Origin: Prevotella sp. P6B1
Lineage (GTDB): Bacteria > Bacteroidota > Bacteroidia > Bacteroidales > Bacteroidaceae
DNA length: 64,000 nt
Direction of reading: 5' to 3'
Assembly: GCF_000702825.1 (NCBI RefSeq)
Contig: NZ_JNKF01000016.1
Coordinates: forward strand, 1-64,000
The notes below the pieces were generated by a model. The model saw only the letters and a program-made list of their open reading frames with translations. It did no database searches and was not told the origin of the DNA. This document shows positions 35,545 to 44,929 of the stretch, piece after piece; the first letter of the stretch is position 1; each line of letters starts with the position of its first letter. Position numbers and translations under genes: made by a program.

Positions 35545-37491
35545 GTGAGAAAAGTATTTATTTCAATATGCATGGCGTCATCAGTTCTTTGCTGGGCTGA
35601 TGACGTTTGTGTTTCATCGCCTAACGGGAGTTTGGTGGTGACGGTCAGTGATGCTGGCGGCCGATTGAGTTACAGTGCCAGCCTCGATGGAGTGAACATG
35701 TTAACATCTTCGGCTTTGGGCTTGAAGACCAGTATCGGCGACCTGACACGCGACCTGAAGATCCAGGACACGAAACAGGGTTTCACCGCCGAGGAATACC
35801 AGATGCGCGGCACCAAGGCTGCGGGCAACAAGTACGAAGCCAACACGCTGACCCTGGACGTAGTGAACAAGGACGGTGTGAAGTTCGGCATCCGTTTCCA
35901 GGTGAGCAACAACGATGTGGCGTTCCGCTACACCCTGCCCCGACAGACCATCAACCGTCGCGAGTACAAGCGCGTGCGCATCCTGTCGGAGGCGAGCAGC
36001 TTTAATTTCCCCGAAGGCACCACCACGTTTATCTCGCCACAGATTGGTCCTGAAAGCGGTTGGGAGCAGACCAAACCCTCGTACGAGGAGGGCTACTCCA
36101 ACGATGCGCCCATGGATAAGGCTTCGCAATACGGTCATGGCTACATCTTCCCTGCGCTGTTCCATCTGCCTACAGGCTGGGTGCTGGTAGCCGAGACGGG
36201 GGTGAGCGGTGGTTACTGCGGCAGTCATCTGTCTGACTATCAGGTAGGTAAGGGCTACACGGTGGCCTATCCCGACCAAGGCGAAAACAATGGGTTCGGC
36301 AATGATTTTGCCGCCATTCCCCTGCCTGGCGAAACACCTTGGCGCACCATCACCATGGGTGCCGACCTGAAGCCCATCATGGAAACCACCATCAGCTATG
36401 ATGTGGTGGAGCCCCAGTACAAGGCGTCGACCACTTATCAGCCCGGTCGCTACACCTGGAGCTGGCTCATCGGTCAGGACAACTCAATCAACTACGACGA
36501 CCAGGTGCGCTTTATCGACCTGGCCTCGACCATGGGCTTCGAGTACTGCTTAGTAGACAACTGGTGGGACCAGAACATCGGTCGCGAGCGTATCGCCGAG
36601 CTGTCGAAATACGCGCAGTCCAAGGGCGTCCACCTGCTGATGTGGTATAACAGCAACGGCTTCTGGAACGACGCCCCCCAGACCCCACGCAACTGCATGA
36701 ACACCGCCATTGCCCGCGAACGCGAGATGAGCTGGCTCGAGAGCATCGGCGTGAAGGGAATCAAGGTGGATTTCTTCGGCGGCGACAAGCAGCAGACCAT
36801 GCAGCTCTACGAGGATATCCTGAGCGATGCCAACCGTCACGGTCTGCAGGTAGTGTTCCACGGCTGCACCATGCCCCGCGGCTGGGAGCGCATGTATCCT
36901 AACTTCGTGGCTTCGGAGGCTGTGCTGGCTTCGGAGAATCTCTTCTTCGGCGAGGGTGCCACCATCAGCGAGGGTTTCGACCTGACCCTGCACCCCTTCT
37001 GCCGCAACGCAACGGCCTCGATGGACTGGGGCGGCATCATCATGAACAAATGGATGTCGACCGACAACAAGAGCCGTCACACCCGTAAGACCACCGATAT
37101 CTTCGAGCTTGCCACCGGTATCACCATGCAGACCTCGGTGCAGTGTGTGGCCATGCAGCCCAACAACCTGCAGGAACTGCCGCAGTTTGAGATGGACTAC
37201 CTGCGCCAGTTGCCCACTACCTGGCAGCAGACCCGCTACATAGCCGGCTATCCAGGCAAATATGTGGTGATGGCACGCCAGGCTACCAACGGTCAATGGT
37301 ACATTGCCGGACTGAATGCGCAGAAGACACCGCTCACGCTGACCCTCGACCTCAATGCGTATGGCAACGGACTCTCGAAGCTGCTCATCGACGACAAGCA
37401 GCTGCAGCCCACCCAGACGGTGCTCAAGAAAGACAAGAAAGGAAAAGTGAAGGTAACCATCCAATCCAATGGTGGATTGGTTATCTACTAA
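35545..37491 (+). CDS. GH97 glycoside hydrolase (alpha-glycosidase)
   Basis: 648-aa secreted GH97 enzyme. I propose a GTG start at 35545, giving a clean signal peptide (RKVFISICMASSVLCWA); the TTG at 35536 lies in mini-repeat sequence. The N-terminal beta-sandwich is followed by a TIM barrel (about 260-550) with CLVDNWWDQNIGRERI and GVKGIKVDFFGGDKQ. A single Asp on this strand is the nucleophile of the retaining alpha-galactosidase branch, whereas SusB-type inverting enzymes use Glu residues, so an alpha-galactosidase is the better guess. A C-terminal beta domain completes the protein. Confidence 0.88.
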   Translation: MRKVFISICMASSVLCWADDVCVSSPNGSLVVTVSDAGGRLSYSASLDGVNMLTSSALGLKTSIGDLTRDLKIQDTKQGFTAEEYQMRGTKAAGNKYEANTLTLDVVNKDGVKFGIRFQVSNNDVAFRYTLPRQTINRREYKRVRILSEASSFNFPEGTTTFISPQIGPESGWEQTKPSYEEGYSNDAPMDKASQYGHGYIFPALFHLPTGWVLVAETGVSGGYCGSHLSDYQVGKGYTVAYPDQGENNGFGNDFAAIPLPGETPWRTITMGADLKPIMETTISYDVVEPQYKASTTYQPGRYTWSWLIGQDNSINYDDQVRFIDLASTMGFEYCLVDNWWDQNIGRERIAELSKYAQSKGVHLLMWYNSNGFWNDAPQTPRNCMNTAIAREREMSWLESIGVKGIKVDFFGGDKQQTMQLYEDILSDANRHGLQVVFHGCTMPRGWERMYPNFVASEAVLASENLFFGEGATISEGFDLTLHPFCRNATASMDWGGIIMNKWMSTDNKSRHTRKTTDIFELATGITMQTSVQCVAMQPNNLQELPQFEMDYLRQLPTTWQQTRYIAGYPGKYVVMARQATNGQWYIAGLNAQKTPLTLTLDLNAYGNGLSKLLIDDKQLQPTQTVLKKDKKGKVKVTIQSNGGLVIY

Positions 37492-37500
37492 GCAATAAGA

Positions 37501-37533
37501 AATCCCCGCCAAGTTGGCGGGGATTCTTGTTTT
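37501..37533. terminator. terminator between GH97 and GH35 genes
   Basis: AATCCCCGCC pairs with GGCGGGGATT around AAGTT, followed by CTTGTTTT. It serves the convergent GH97 and GH35 genes. Confidence 0.8.
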
Positions 37534-37550
37534 CTACGGGGATTCTTATT

Positions 37551-39869
37551 TTAGTAAACAAAAATCTGATAGTCCTTGATACTGCCCGGAGCACCCTGCT
37601 CGGCGCGTGGCAGATAGTCGATACCAGTCACGGTCTGCTGGCTGCCCAGGTCGATCACCATCAGGTGAGGCAACTCAGCACCCTTGCCCGTACGCCAGTA
37701 GGTAGATTCCTGCAGGTCGAAAGCCTTGTCGGCAGTGAAGTTACCGCGAATGATATCCTCGCTGTCGGCATATTTCACAGTCCACTGTTCACGACTGATA
37801 CGACCACCGGTGGTGTTGATGGCGTAGATTTCAGCCACTGCCACGTCGGCCTTGCCAGCCTGTGTCGAGAGGGCTTGCAGAGCGATGTAACGTCCCTTGG
37901 CAGGCGCATCGAAACGTACCTTCTGCCAGCCGTTGCCAGCAAAGAAGCTGCCCTTTGCCACAGGTGTTGCCGAGTTCAGGTCGGGCTTGTCGCCGGGATT
38001 GTTATGCGTGCGCGATTTCTCCATATTCAGTTTGTCGAGCTCGGGTTTGGTCAGTCCGGCGATAATCGGATTCGTAGGTCCGACCACGTCGAGCACAATC
38101 ACCTCGTTCTTTCCCTTCTTCAACCAGCAGCCAGGCACGTAGAGCGTCTGCTGCGGACCGATGCTCCAGAAGCGGCCGATGGCATGGCCGTTCACATACA
38201 CCTGTCCCTTGCCGAACTGCTCCATATCGAGGAAGGTATCGCCCACCTTCTTCAGGTTGAAGTAGCCGCGATAGTAGCCCATCTTTGTGTGATGAGGAAC
38301 AATGTTTGGCGAATGGGTCTCAAATGCATTCTTAGCCGTCTGATAATCATCGGGGATGGTCATGATGGTCCAGCGCTTCAGGTTCCAGATGAGCTCATGG
38401 CCATCAACCTCGCTTGAGAGGGTGACGCTGTTGGTGATGCCCTTGTAGTCCTTGATGGCGCGTCCGAAGTTGATGCGCCCCATGGCCTCGATGTATATAT
38501 CCAGTACCTGTCCTTTCTTGACAGCAGGCAACTGCAGGCTGTTCTCATTGCGCACACGGTCTATCTTGCCCACGTACTTATTGTCAATGAACACCTGTGC
38601 AAAGTCGTGCCCCTCGTCGAGCGTCAGTACGCTGGGCTTGGTTATCTCGGGCAGAACAGTGGTATAGACGATGCTACCCCAGCCCTGTTCCAGTTCCTCC
38701 ATGGTACGCAGCTCACTGTCCATCACCACGCTGTCAACTCCCATAAGCAGATCTGCGTGCTCCGTAAGCTCGAATGCTGGTATCGATATGAACTGCGCCG
38801 GCATCTTGGGGATGGCGGGCAGCTTGGTGGTGCTGTACTTCTTCATCATCTGGCGCAGCTTGAAGTATTTGTCGGTAGTGCCGCCATACTCGTTGATGGG
38901 GGCATCGTAGTCGTACGAGGTCACATCGGGTGCGAAACCGGGCGAGTTGGCACCAGCCCAGTGACCGAACGAGGTGCCGCCGTGGGTCATGTAGAGCGAG
39001 AACGAGATACCTTTCGACAGCATCTCATCCATACCGTCGACCATATCCTTGGCAGGACGCGTCTCGTGGTTGGCACCCCACTTGTCGAACCAGCCGCTCC
39101 AGAACTCCGAGCACATCAGCGGCGCGTTGGGGCGCAGCTCCTTCAGGCGTTTGAACTGCTGGTCGATATTGGCACCGGTACCGAAGTTCATCGTCCACAC
39201 CAGGTCGTCGAGTCCGTTCTTCTCGAAGTTCGAGCTCCAGTCGCACTGGAACAGGGTCAGTTCCTTGCCATAAATACCACGCAGGCAGTCGCGTATCTCG
39301 CTGATGTAAGGCTTATCCTCGCCATACGAGCCGTACTCGTTCTCCACCTGCACCATGATGATAGGACCACCCTTCTGGATGGTCAGTGGTGCCAGCTGCT
39401 CGCCCACCTTCTGCTCGAACAGCTTCACACGCTCCATAAAATAAGGATCGCGCTCGCGCAGGCGGATGTCCTTCTTTTTCAACAACCACCAGGGCAGTCC
39501 ACCCATCTCCCACTCGGCACATACGTAGGGTCCGGGACGCACAATGACGTACATACCGTTCTTCTGCGCCAGACGACAGAACTCTGCCACATCGTTGTTG
39601 CCGCTGAAGTCGAACTGTCCCTCACGCTGCTCGTGGATGTTCCAGAACACGTAGATGCACAGGGTGTTCATGCCGAGCGCCTTGCACATCTTGATGCGAT
39701 GCTCCCAGTACGGACGCGGGATGCGGGGATAGTGCACCTCAGCCGCCTTGACCACGAATGGCTCGCCGTTCAGCAGGAATGTCTTGTTGCCAACGGTGAA
39801 GTCGCCGGCATGCATCAACATCGGAATCGTCAGTAACAATGCTGTAATTAGTAGTCTCACTTTTTTCAT
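37551..39869 (-). CDS. GH35 beta-galactosidase with C-terminal discoidin-like domain
   Basis: 772-aa exported enzyme with a signal peptide (LLITALLLTIPMLMHAG). The GH35 barrel includes the conserved RPGPYVCAEWEMGGLPWWL, MVQVENEYGSYG with the acid/base Glu, and PLMCSEFWSGWFDKWG with the nucleophile Glu. Beta-sandwich modules follow (KGQVYVNGHAIGRFW). The last about 120 residues (KADVAVAEIYAINTTG; FTADKAFDLQESTYW; LGSQQTVTGIDYLPR) look like an F5/8 discoidin / CBM32 module for sugar binding. It is encoded divergently from GH67, with its own TAACTTTG element on the minus strand at 39898-39905. Confidence 0.92.
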   Translation of the reverse strand: MKKVRLLITALLLTIPMLMHAGDFTVGNKTFLLNGEPFVVKAAEVHYPRIPRPYWEHRIKMCKALGMNTLCIYVFWNIHEQREGQFDFSGNNDVAEFCRLAQKNGMYVIVRPGPYVCAEWEMGGLPWWLLKKKDIRLRERDPYFMERVKLFEQKVGEQLAPLTIQKGGPIIMVQVENEYGSYGEDKPYISEIRDCLRGIYGKELTLFQCDWSSNFEKNGLDDLVWTMNFGTGANIDQQFKRLKELRPNAPLMCSEFWSGWFDKWGANHETRPAKDMVDGMDEMLSKGISFSLYMTHGGTSFGHWAGANSPGFAPDVTSYDYDAPINEYGGTTDKYFKLRQMMKKYSTTKLPAIPKMPAQFISIPAFELTEHADLLMGVDSVVMDSELRTMEELEQGWGSIVYTTVLPEITKPSVLTLDEGHDFAQVFIDNKYVGKIDRVRNENSLQLPAVKKGQVLDIYIEAMGRINFGRAIKDYKGITNSVTLSSEVDGHELIWNLKRWTIMTIPDDYQTAKNAFETHSPNIVPHHTKMGYYRGYFNLKKVGDTFLDMEQFGKGQVYVNGHAIGRFWSIGPQQTLYVPGCWLKKGKNEVIVLDVVGPTNPIIAGLTKPELDKLNMEKSRTHNNPGDKPDLNSATPVAKGSFFAGNGWQKVRFDAPAKGRYIALQALSTQAGKADVAVAEIYAINTTGGRISREQWTVKYADSEDIIRGNFTADKAFDLQESTYWRTGKGAELPHLMVIDLGSQQTVTGIDYLPRAEQGAPGSIKDYQIFVY

Positions 39870-39897
39870 TTTGTATCTTTTACTTTGTTATTTGGCG

Positions 39898-39956
39898 CAA
39901 AGTTACAAAATTTCGGGCACGAATGATGTGAATTCCGCAATTATTTCATAATTTTG
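39898..39956. promoter_or_regulatory. divergent promoters for GH35 (-) and GH67 (+)
   Basis: TAACTTTG on the minus strand (39898-39905) faces GH35, and TAATTTTG on the plus strand (39949-39956) faces GH67. CCGCAATTATTTCATAATTTTGCGG spans a partial palindrome, written here as arms CCGCAA/TTGCGG at 39935-39960, which could be an operator. Confidence 0.55.
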
Positions 39957-39976
39957 CGGAAAATTATCAATATCAC

Positions 39977-41854
39977 ATGAAAAAATTCGCATTACTTTTA
40001 TTAGCAATCGTCGTTGCCGGGATGGCAAAGGCTGAAGATGGCCACCAGCTGTGGCTGAGAAACAAAGTGGTAGGCAAGGCCGTGGTGAAGGGTCCGAAGT
40101 GCCAGGCTGCCGAGGAGCTGACCCGGTATGCCAATCACGACATGGAACTGTGCCTCGACCCGAAGATGGACGAGGATGCCTATTGCATCAGCGGGCATAC
40201 CATCACGGCGAAGAATACCACAGGACTGCTCTACGGTGCCTATGCCGTGCTGCAGCAGCAGGGTGGCGGCGCTGCCGTTCGTGAAGGCGTCACCGAGAAA
40301 CCATTCTACCGTCTGCGCATTCTGAACCACTGGGACAATCTGGATGGCAGCATCGAGCGCGGCTATGCCGGACTGAGCATCTTCTGGAAGAATCCTGCGC
40401 AGCCCATCGACCGCGAACTGGTGAAGGAATATGCCCGTGCCAATGCCTCGATCGGCATCAACGGCACTGTGCTCAACAATGTGAATGCCTCGCCCAAGAT
40501 GCTCACAACCACCTATATTAATAAGGTAAAGGAGATAGCCGACATTCTGCGCCCCTACGGCATCAAGGTCTATCTGTCGGTGAACTTCGCCTCGCCCATG
40601 AACGTAGCCGTGAAGGGCGTGAACAAGGGCAAGGTACTGAAGACTGCCGACCCGCTGAACCCACAGGTGAAGGCGTGGTGGAAGGCCAAGGCCAAGGAGA
40701 TATACCAGCTGATTCCCGACTTCGGCGGCTTCTTAGTGAAGGCCAATTCGGAGGGACAGCCCGGTCCGTTCGACTACAAGCGCACCCATGCCGACGGTGC
40801 CAATATGCTGGCTGCCGCTGTAAAGCCTTTTGGTGGTATCATCATGTGGCGCTCGTTCGTGTATGGCGCTGCCCATAGCGGCGAGGACCGTGTGAAGCAG
40901 GCAGTGAGCGAATTCAAGAACCTCGACGGCAAGTTTGCCGACAACGTCATCCTGCAGTCGAAGAACGGTCCGCTCGACTTCCAGCCCCGCGAGCCCTACG
41001 CCCCCATCTTCGACAACATCCATCATACCAAGCAGATGGCCGAGCTGCAGATCACACAGGAATACCTGGGTCAGAGCCGCCATCTGGTGTATCTCGCCCC
41101 CATGTGGCGCGAGTTCTTCGGCTTCGTGGCTCCCGAGAAGCTGGTGGGTATCGCAGGTGTGGCTAACATAGGTTTGGATCGTAACTGGTGCGGTCACCAC
41201 TTCTCGCAGGCCAACTGGTATGCCTTCGGCCGACTGGCTTGGAACCCCAACCTGACGAGCGAGCAGATAGCCCGCGAGTGGTTAGGACTGACCTTCGATG
41301 CTGCCGACAACCAGGCACTCGAGTCGGTGATGCTGCGCTCGCGCGAGGCGTGCGTGGATTATATGATGCCCATCGGTTTGCACCATATCTTCACATTCGA
41401 TCACCACTACGGCCCAGGTCCGTCGGAATTCCAGCCCAATGCGCCCATCGAGTGGTGCCCCGTGTACTATCACAAGGCCAATACCGACTCGATAGGTTTC
41501 GACCGCACCCATACGGGCTCGAACGCCACGGCACAGTATCGCGAGCCTTACTGCCAGCTGTACGACGACGTGAACACCTGCCCCGAGCGCTACCTGCTGT
41601 GGTTCCACCGCGTGCCATGGAGCTTCCGCCTGAAGAGCGGTCGCACGGTGATTGAGGAGATGGACTACCGCTATGCGCGCGGCGTGAGCGAGGTAGAGGA
41701 CTTTATCCGTGTATGGCAGGCGCAGAAGGGCTGCATCGACCAGCAGCGCTGGCAGGAGGTTGACCTCCGTCTGCAGCACCAACTGGAGAACGCCAAGGAG
41801 TGGCAACGCGTGTGCATGAACTACTTCAGCGGATTTACCAAACAAGCGAAATGA
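39977..41854 (+). CDS. GH67 alpha-glucuronidase
   Basis: 625-aa exported enzyme that removes (4-O-methyl)glucuronic acid from xylan-derived oligosaccharides. A signal peptide (FALLLLAIVVAGMAKA) is followed by an N-terminal alpha/beta domain. The barrel holds PFYRLRILNHWDNLDGSIERG, KANSEGQPGPFDY with the proposed acid Glu, and MWREFFGF. The C-terminal helical domain contains GLHHIFTFDHHYGP and ends WQRVCMNYFSGF. It is slightly shorter than typical (about 680). The stop codon is the first TGA of a GTGCA-array copy, so the repeat abuts the gene. Confidence 0.92.
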   Translation: MKKFALLLLAIVVAGMAKAEDGHQLWLRNKVVGKAVVKGPKCQAAEELTRYANHDMELCLDPKMDEDAYCISGHTITAKNTTGLLYGAYAVLQQQGGGAAVREGVTEKPFYRLRILNHWDNLDGSIERGYAGLSIFWKNPAQPIDRELVKEYARANASIGINGTVLNNVNASPKMLTTTYINKVKEIADILRPYGIKVYLSVNFASPMNVAVKGVNKGKVLKTADPLNPQVKAWWKAKAKEIYQLIPDFGGFLVKANSEGQPGPFDYKRTHADGANMLAAAVKPFGGIIMWRSFVYGAAHSGEDRVKQAVSEFKNLDGKFADNVILQSKNGPLDFQPREPYAPIFDNIHHTKQMAELQITQEYLGQSRHLVYLAPMWREFFGFVAPEKLVGIAGVANIGLDRNWCGHHFSQANWYAFGRLAWNPNLTSEQIAREWLGLTFDAADNQALESVMLRSREACVDYMMPIGLHHIFTFDHHYGPGPSEFQPNAPIEWCPVYYHKANTDSIGFDRTHTGSNATAQYREPYCQLYDDVNTCPERYLLWFHRVPWSFRLKSGRTVIEEMDYRYARGVSEVEDFIRVWQAQKGCIDQQRWQEVDLRLQHQLENAKEWQRVCMNYFSGFTKQAK

Positions 41855-41875
41855 CGCACTGGTGCACTGACGCAC
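41852..41875. repeat. solo 24-bp array of the 8-bp GTGCANNR repeat
   Basis: TGACGCAC, TGGTGCAC and TGACGCAC in tandem. The array matches 23 of 24 bases, inverted, to the one at 53041-53064. It includes the GH67 stop codon and marks the left side of the phage-like island. Confidence 0.8.
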
Positions 41876-41885
41876 AACGAGAAAC

Positions 41886-41920
41886 AACGATCCCTCGCCA
41901 TCACGGCGGGGGATCATTGT
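41886..41920. terminator. terminator between GH67 and VirE-N gene
   Basis: AACGATCCCTCGCC pairs with GGCGGGGGATCATTGTT around ATCAC, followed by TTT. It lies at the junction of core DNA and the island and directly precedes the VirE-N gene stop. Confidence 0.75.
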
Positions 41921-41922
41921 TT

Positions 41923-44298
41923 TCAGAGCATCACCGTACCGGTTTTGCGATACACGGCGCGACCCTGACTGTTACTACGCCCGTCGCTCACCTTCTCGAT
42001 AAGGTGGTCGCTCTGCAGGCGGCTCATGCGACTACGGGCGGCATTCTCATTCTGTAGCTCAAAGCAACGCATCACATCGTCGGCGGTAAACTCGTCGGGC
42101 AGGCGGTTGAAGGACTCGATGGTACGCCCACGGCGCTGGATATTGACACTGGCATCGCGCTGTTTGTTATCGAAATAGCTCTCGGCCATGCGTCCGAAAT
42201 AGTGGCGCTGACAAGCGTACTGGATGTTGACAATAAGCTCGGCCAACCGCCAGTCGATGTCGTCGGTATTGAAGGTGCCGCACCAGAATTCGCCTTCTTG
42301 ATGGAGCTCGCCCCAGTGACGCATCACGATGAATGGGGCGGCGAAATTCAAGCCGTGGTAAGCGCAGCGCTTCAGTAGCATCTCGTCGGCGCGCGACTGG
42401 TTGTCGGCAGCGTCGGCCATGCGGCGGGCCGTCCAGTCGTATAGCTCGTCCACCAGCCGCTGCACAGAGAGTTCGCCCTTGGTGCGGTCCAGTTTCTTCG
42501 CCCACTCCTTCAGTCGCTCGTCACTGTCGTAGTCGATGGTCGATTCGCGTGTCAGCATCTGGAAATTGGTGGCTGGCAGGGGGATGCAGGTGAGTCGGGT
42601 GGCAAGACCGGAGCCGAAGTTCTGTTCATTCACCTTCTTCTTCAGGGCGATGGGTGTGCCAGTGTAGATGAAGTTCCAGGTGACGAAGAAATCCTGCAGT
42701 ACGGAGTCGTTGTTAGAGTACGCCTGACCGTCTTCCTCGTTGTGGAAAGCCTTGAGTTCGAGCGACATCTTGTCGATCCACGAGCCGCCGCGCTGCACAC
42801 TGACGGTGTTGTCGAGCTCGGTGTCGAAAGTGAGCATATGGAGCTGCATGGGACGGCCGTCGACCTCCTCCACCGAGTTGACCATGTCTTGGATAAACTG
42901 GGCGTTCGAGGTGCGTGCGGGGTGGATGCGCACAACAACCTTGGGTTTCTTGGGTTTCTCCTTGTTGGCACCCTTGGTGCGCATCTGTTCACGATAGGCG
43001 TTGATGGCGTCCTTACCCGTCTGGTCGGCAGCGATGATGGGTGCTGCCAGCAGCTTGTAGAGGCGGGTTGCGAAGGATTTTCCGCTGGCAGGGTCGCCAA
43101 TGATAAATGTAGAATTGTTCAATCGGCGCAGCTCTTCAGGTCGGTGGTAGAAACGGTAGGTACAGCGGGTCATCAGCGTCATCATCAGTCCACCGGCCAC
43201 AAACAGGGCGGCGGGATACTGGTTGCGCTTCAGTCCCTTGCACACATCCTTCAGGGCTGGATAGTATACGCTCAGCGCCTCAATCTCCTCGCCCCACGCC
43301 CAGAGTTGCCGGGCCATGTTGTCGTCCTCCAGTTGCGAGGTAGCAGCCACTGCCTCGCGGAGTTTCTTGGGCATGTACTCATGATACTTGAAGTCCATCA
43401 CCGAGCGCACCGTACCAGCCACATCTTCGCCTTCTTTCGCCAGGTCCTGCACCCATGGCAGCGTCATCACCACCTCGGTGATCTTGGTGGGATTCTTACC
43501 AATCACATAGCGGAGATGACTGGCCAGGTCGACCAAGGTGTTGTGACGGTTGTTTGCCAGGTTTACGCCTTGCATCCACTTGTCGATAATCTCGCTCACA
43601 GGCATGCCGTTGAATTCTTCTTGCAGCGGACTACAGGACTTAAGGACTTTTTCAGTAGCAGAATCAGTCCTGATTTCCGTTGCTGAATGATCTCTCGTAG
43701 CCTGGCTATGACCGTCGCGATATAGAGCCGTATATCGCTCAGCAAATGCCTGGTTCTCATAAGTAAACAGTTCTTTGTCGATGTAGAGGATGTCGCTCTC
43801 CTTGCAGATGAAGCTCATGCGCGAAGCGTCCTTGCAACTCTCATCCACCTCCACGCCCAGTAGCTGTGCCATCTGGTGCTGGTTGTCGATAAGGTTGCCC
43901 CAATCGGTACGGGCCTTAAACACAATCTTCACGCCCTTACCACTGGGCGTGATGTAGATAAGCACAATGCCTAATGCCTTCAGGTCGAGACCCTTATCAA
44001 TCCAGCCCTGATACAAGGTGAGCGGGTGGTCGACGTGATCCACGTCCATCACCACCAGGCCCGTGAGTTGGGTGGCAGCCTGCTTGCGCCATGCCCCTGC
44101 CCTGCCCGCCTTCGAGGTGGTTGGGCTGAAGGTGGCCTGGAAGATAAACGCCGGCAACTTACGCTTGAGCGAGGCGTCGCCCGACTGGCGGAAGCGATCG
44201 ATGATGTCGTGCCACTGCTGCGCCCTGACGAGCGCATAGAACTGCGCTTCGTCAACGGGCAATGTAGGATTACTAAAATTACTCTGATAACAAAACAT
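41923..44298 (-). CDS. VirE-N / DUF3987 protein (BT4734-like), ATPase
   Basis: 791-aa protein. The N-terminal part (about 1-170) matches the BT4734-like/VirE-N domain, with GLVVMDVDHVDHPLTLY and YITPSGKGVKIVFKA, related to primase-like folds of archaeo-eukaryotic type. The C-terminal part (about 310-640) is DUF3987, with Walker A FIIGDPASGKSFATRL near residue 400. A winged-helix-like tail follows (FTADDVMRCFELQNENAARS). Such proteins are found with HU-like, smalltalk and lysozyme/amidase genes in Bacteroidales islands. A replication or DNA-processing role is likely but unproven. It is last in the island, 10 bases after the lysozyme gene. Confidence 0.85.
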   Translation of the reverse strand: MFCYQSNFSNPTLPVDEAQFYALVRAQQWHDIIDRFRQSGDASLKRKLPAFIFQATFSPTTSKAGRAGAWRKQAATQLTGLVVMDVDHVDHPLTLYQGWIDKGLDLKALGIVLIYITPSGKGVKIVFKARTDWGNLIDNQHQMAQLLGVEVDESCKDASRMSFICKESDILYIDKELFTYENQAFAERYTALYRDGHSQATRDHSATEIRTDSATEKVLKSCSPLQEEFNGMPVSEIIDKWMQGVNLANNRHNTLVDLASHLRYVIGKNPTKITEVVMTLPWVQDLAKEGEDVAGTVRSVMDFKYHEYMPKKLREAVAATSQLEDDNMARQLWAWGEEIEALSVYYPALKDVCKGLKRNQYPAALFVAGGLMMTLMTRCTYRFYHRPEELRRLNNSTFIIGDPASGKSFATRLYKLLAAPIIAADQTGKDAINAYREQMRTKGANKEKPKKPKVVVRIHPARTSNAQFIQDMVNSVEEVDGRPMQLHMLTFDTELDNTVSVQRGGSWIDKMSLELKAFHNEEDGQAYSNNDSVLQDFFVTWNFIYTGTPIALKKKVNEQNFGSGLATRLTCIPLPATNFQMLTRESTIDYDSDERLKEWAKKLDRTKGELSVQRLVDELYDWTARRMADAADNQSRADEMLLKRCAYHGLNFAAPFIVMRHWGELHQEGEFWCGTFNTDDIDWRLAELIVNIQYACQRHYFGRMAESYFDNKQRDASVNIQRRGRTIESFNRLPDEFTADDVMRCFELQNENAARSRMSRLQSDHLIEKVSDGRSNSQGRAVYRKTGTVML

Positions 44299-44307
44299 AC
44301 GGTTAAA

Positions 44308-44736
44308 CTACTCGAAAAATCTGTTGGCTTCCCATTCGCGGCGGCGCTCCAGCCCCGCCAGCTTTCTGCCGCCGGCATACACCCAGCGCTTGAACTCACG
44401 ACGGATCTGCGCGCGGCTCCTGCCCTGGCGGATCAGCTTGAGCAGCGTGGAGCTCTGCAAACGACCGATGCCCAGGTTGAAGACAAACGATACAAGCGCA
44501 TCGAACTGCCCCTGAGTGCGCGCCACACGCAGGCGGCGCACCTGAGCCTCAACGGCGCCGAGGTCCTTACTGAGCAGCTCGGTGGCCCAATATTCACTGA
44601 TGCGGTCGCCCTCGCTGATATCGGGGCCCGTATGACCGTAGCCGATGGTGAGTACACCCGCGCTGTCGCGGTAGGCCTGCAGCCGCAAGCCCTCAAACGT
44701 TTTCAACTGACTGATTAAAATTTCACTCGATTCCAT
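44308..44736 (-). CDS. GH24 phage-type lysozyme
   Basis: 142-aa T4-lysozyme-family muramidase. The catalytic triad keeps the T4 spacing: E15 in KTFEGLRL, D24 in AYRDSAG, T30 in VLTIGYGHT. The C-terminus has FVFNLGIGRLQSSTLLKLI and the usual W (EFKRWVYAGGRKLAGLERRR). There is no signal peptide or SAR anchor, so release would need a holin or other route; none is encoded nearby except possibly smalltalk. It overlaps the 65-aa gene by 14 bases. Confidence 0.9.
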   Translation of the reverse strand: MESSEILISQLKTFEGLRLQAYRDSAGVLTIGYGHTGPDISEGDRISEYWATELLSKDLGAVEAQVRRLRVARTQGQFDALVSFVFNLGIGRLQSSTLLKLIRQGRSRAQIRREFKRWVYAGGRKLAGLERRREWEANRFFE

Positions 44737-44920
44737 AGTTTTTCTTCTCGTTTCTGAATTTCACTCGTTTCAAAATATTAAAGGTGTCGGCCATCTCGTA
44801 GTGAGGGCAGACAAAACGCTGCTCCACCTGCTGATGCGAGAGGCGGCACTGGCGCGTGCCATCGATCAGGATCTCCCTGTGGCGGCATGAGGCGCAGATG
44901 CGGTTGATAACTGCTTTCAT
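44723..44920 (-). CDS. small cysteine-rich protein, 65 aa
   Basis: 65-residue basic protein with CxxC and two further Cys (ICASCRHRE; RQCRLSHQQVEQRFVCPHY), enough to bind one zinc ion. It lies between the Rha-type gene (9 bases upstream) and the lysozyme gene (14-base overlap), so it is part of the same transcript. It may be a small zinc-finger accessory protein of the element. No family recognised. Confidence 0.65.
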   Translation of the reverse strand: MKAVINRICASCRHREILIDGTRQCRLSHQQVEQRFVCPHYEMADTFNILKRVKFRNEKKNYGIE

Positions 44921-44929
44921 GTGGCGGGA

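Noticed and set aside
36550..37512. 320-codon minus-strand open frame
   Set aside because: Antisense to the GH97 catalytic barrel; a shadow frame.
38607..39836. 409-codon plus-strand open frame
   Set aside because: Antisense to GH35, which has both catalytic Glu motifs.
42742..43686. 314-codon plus-strand open frame
   Set aside because: Antisense to the VirE-N/DUF3987 gene, which has a Walker A motif and a fitting context.
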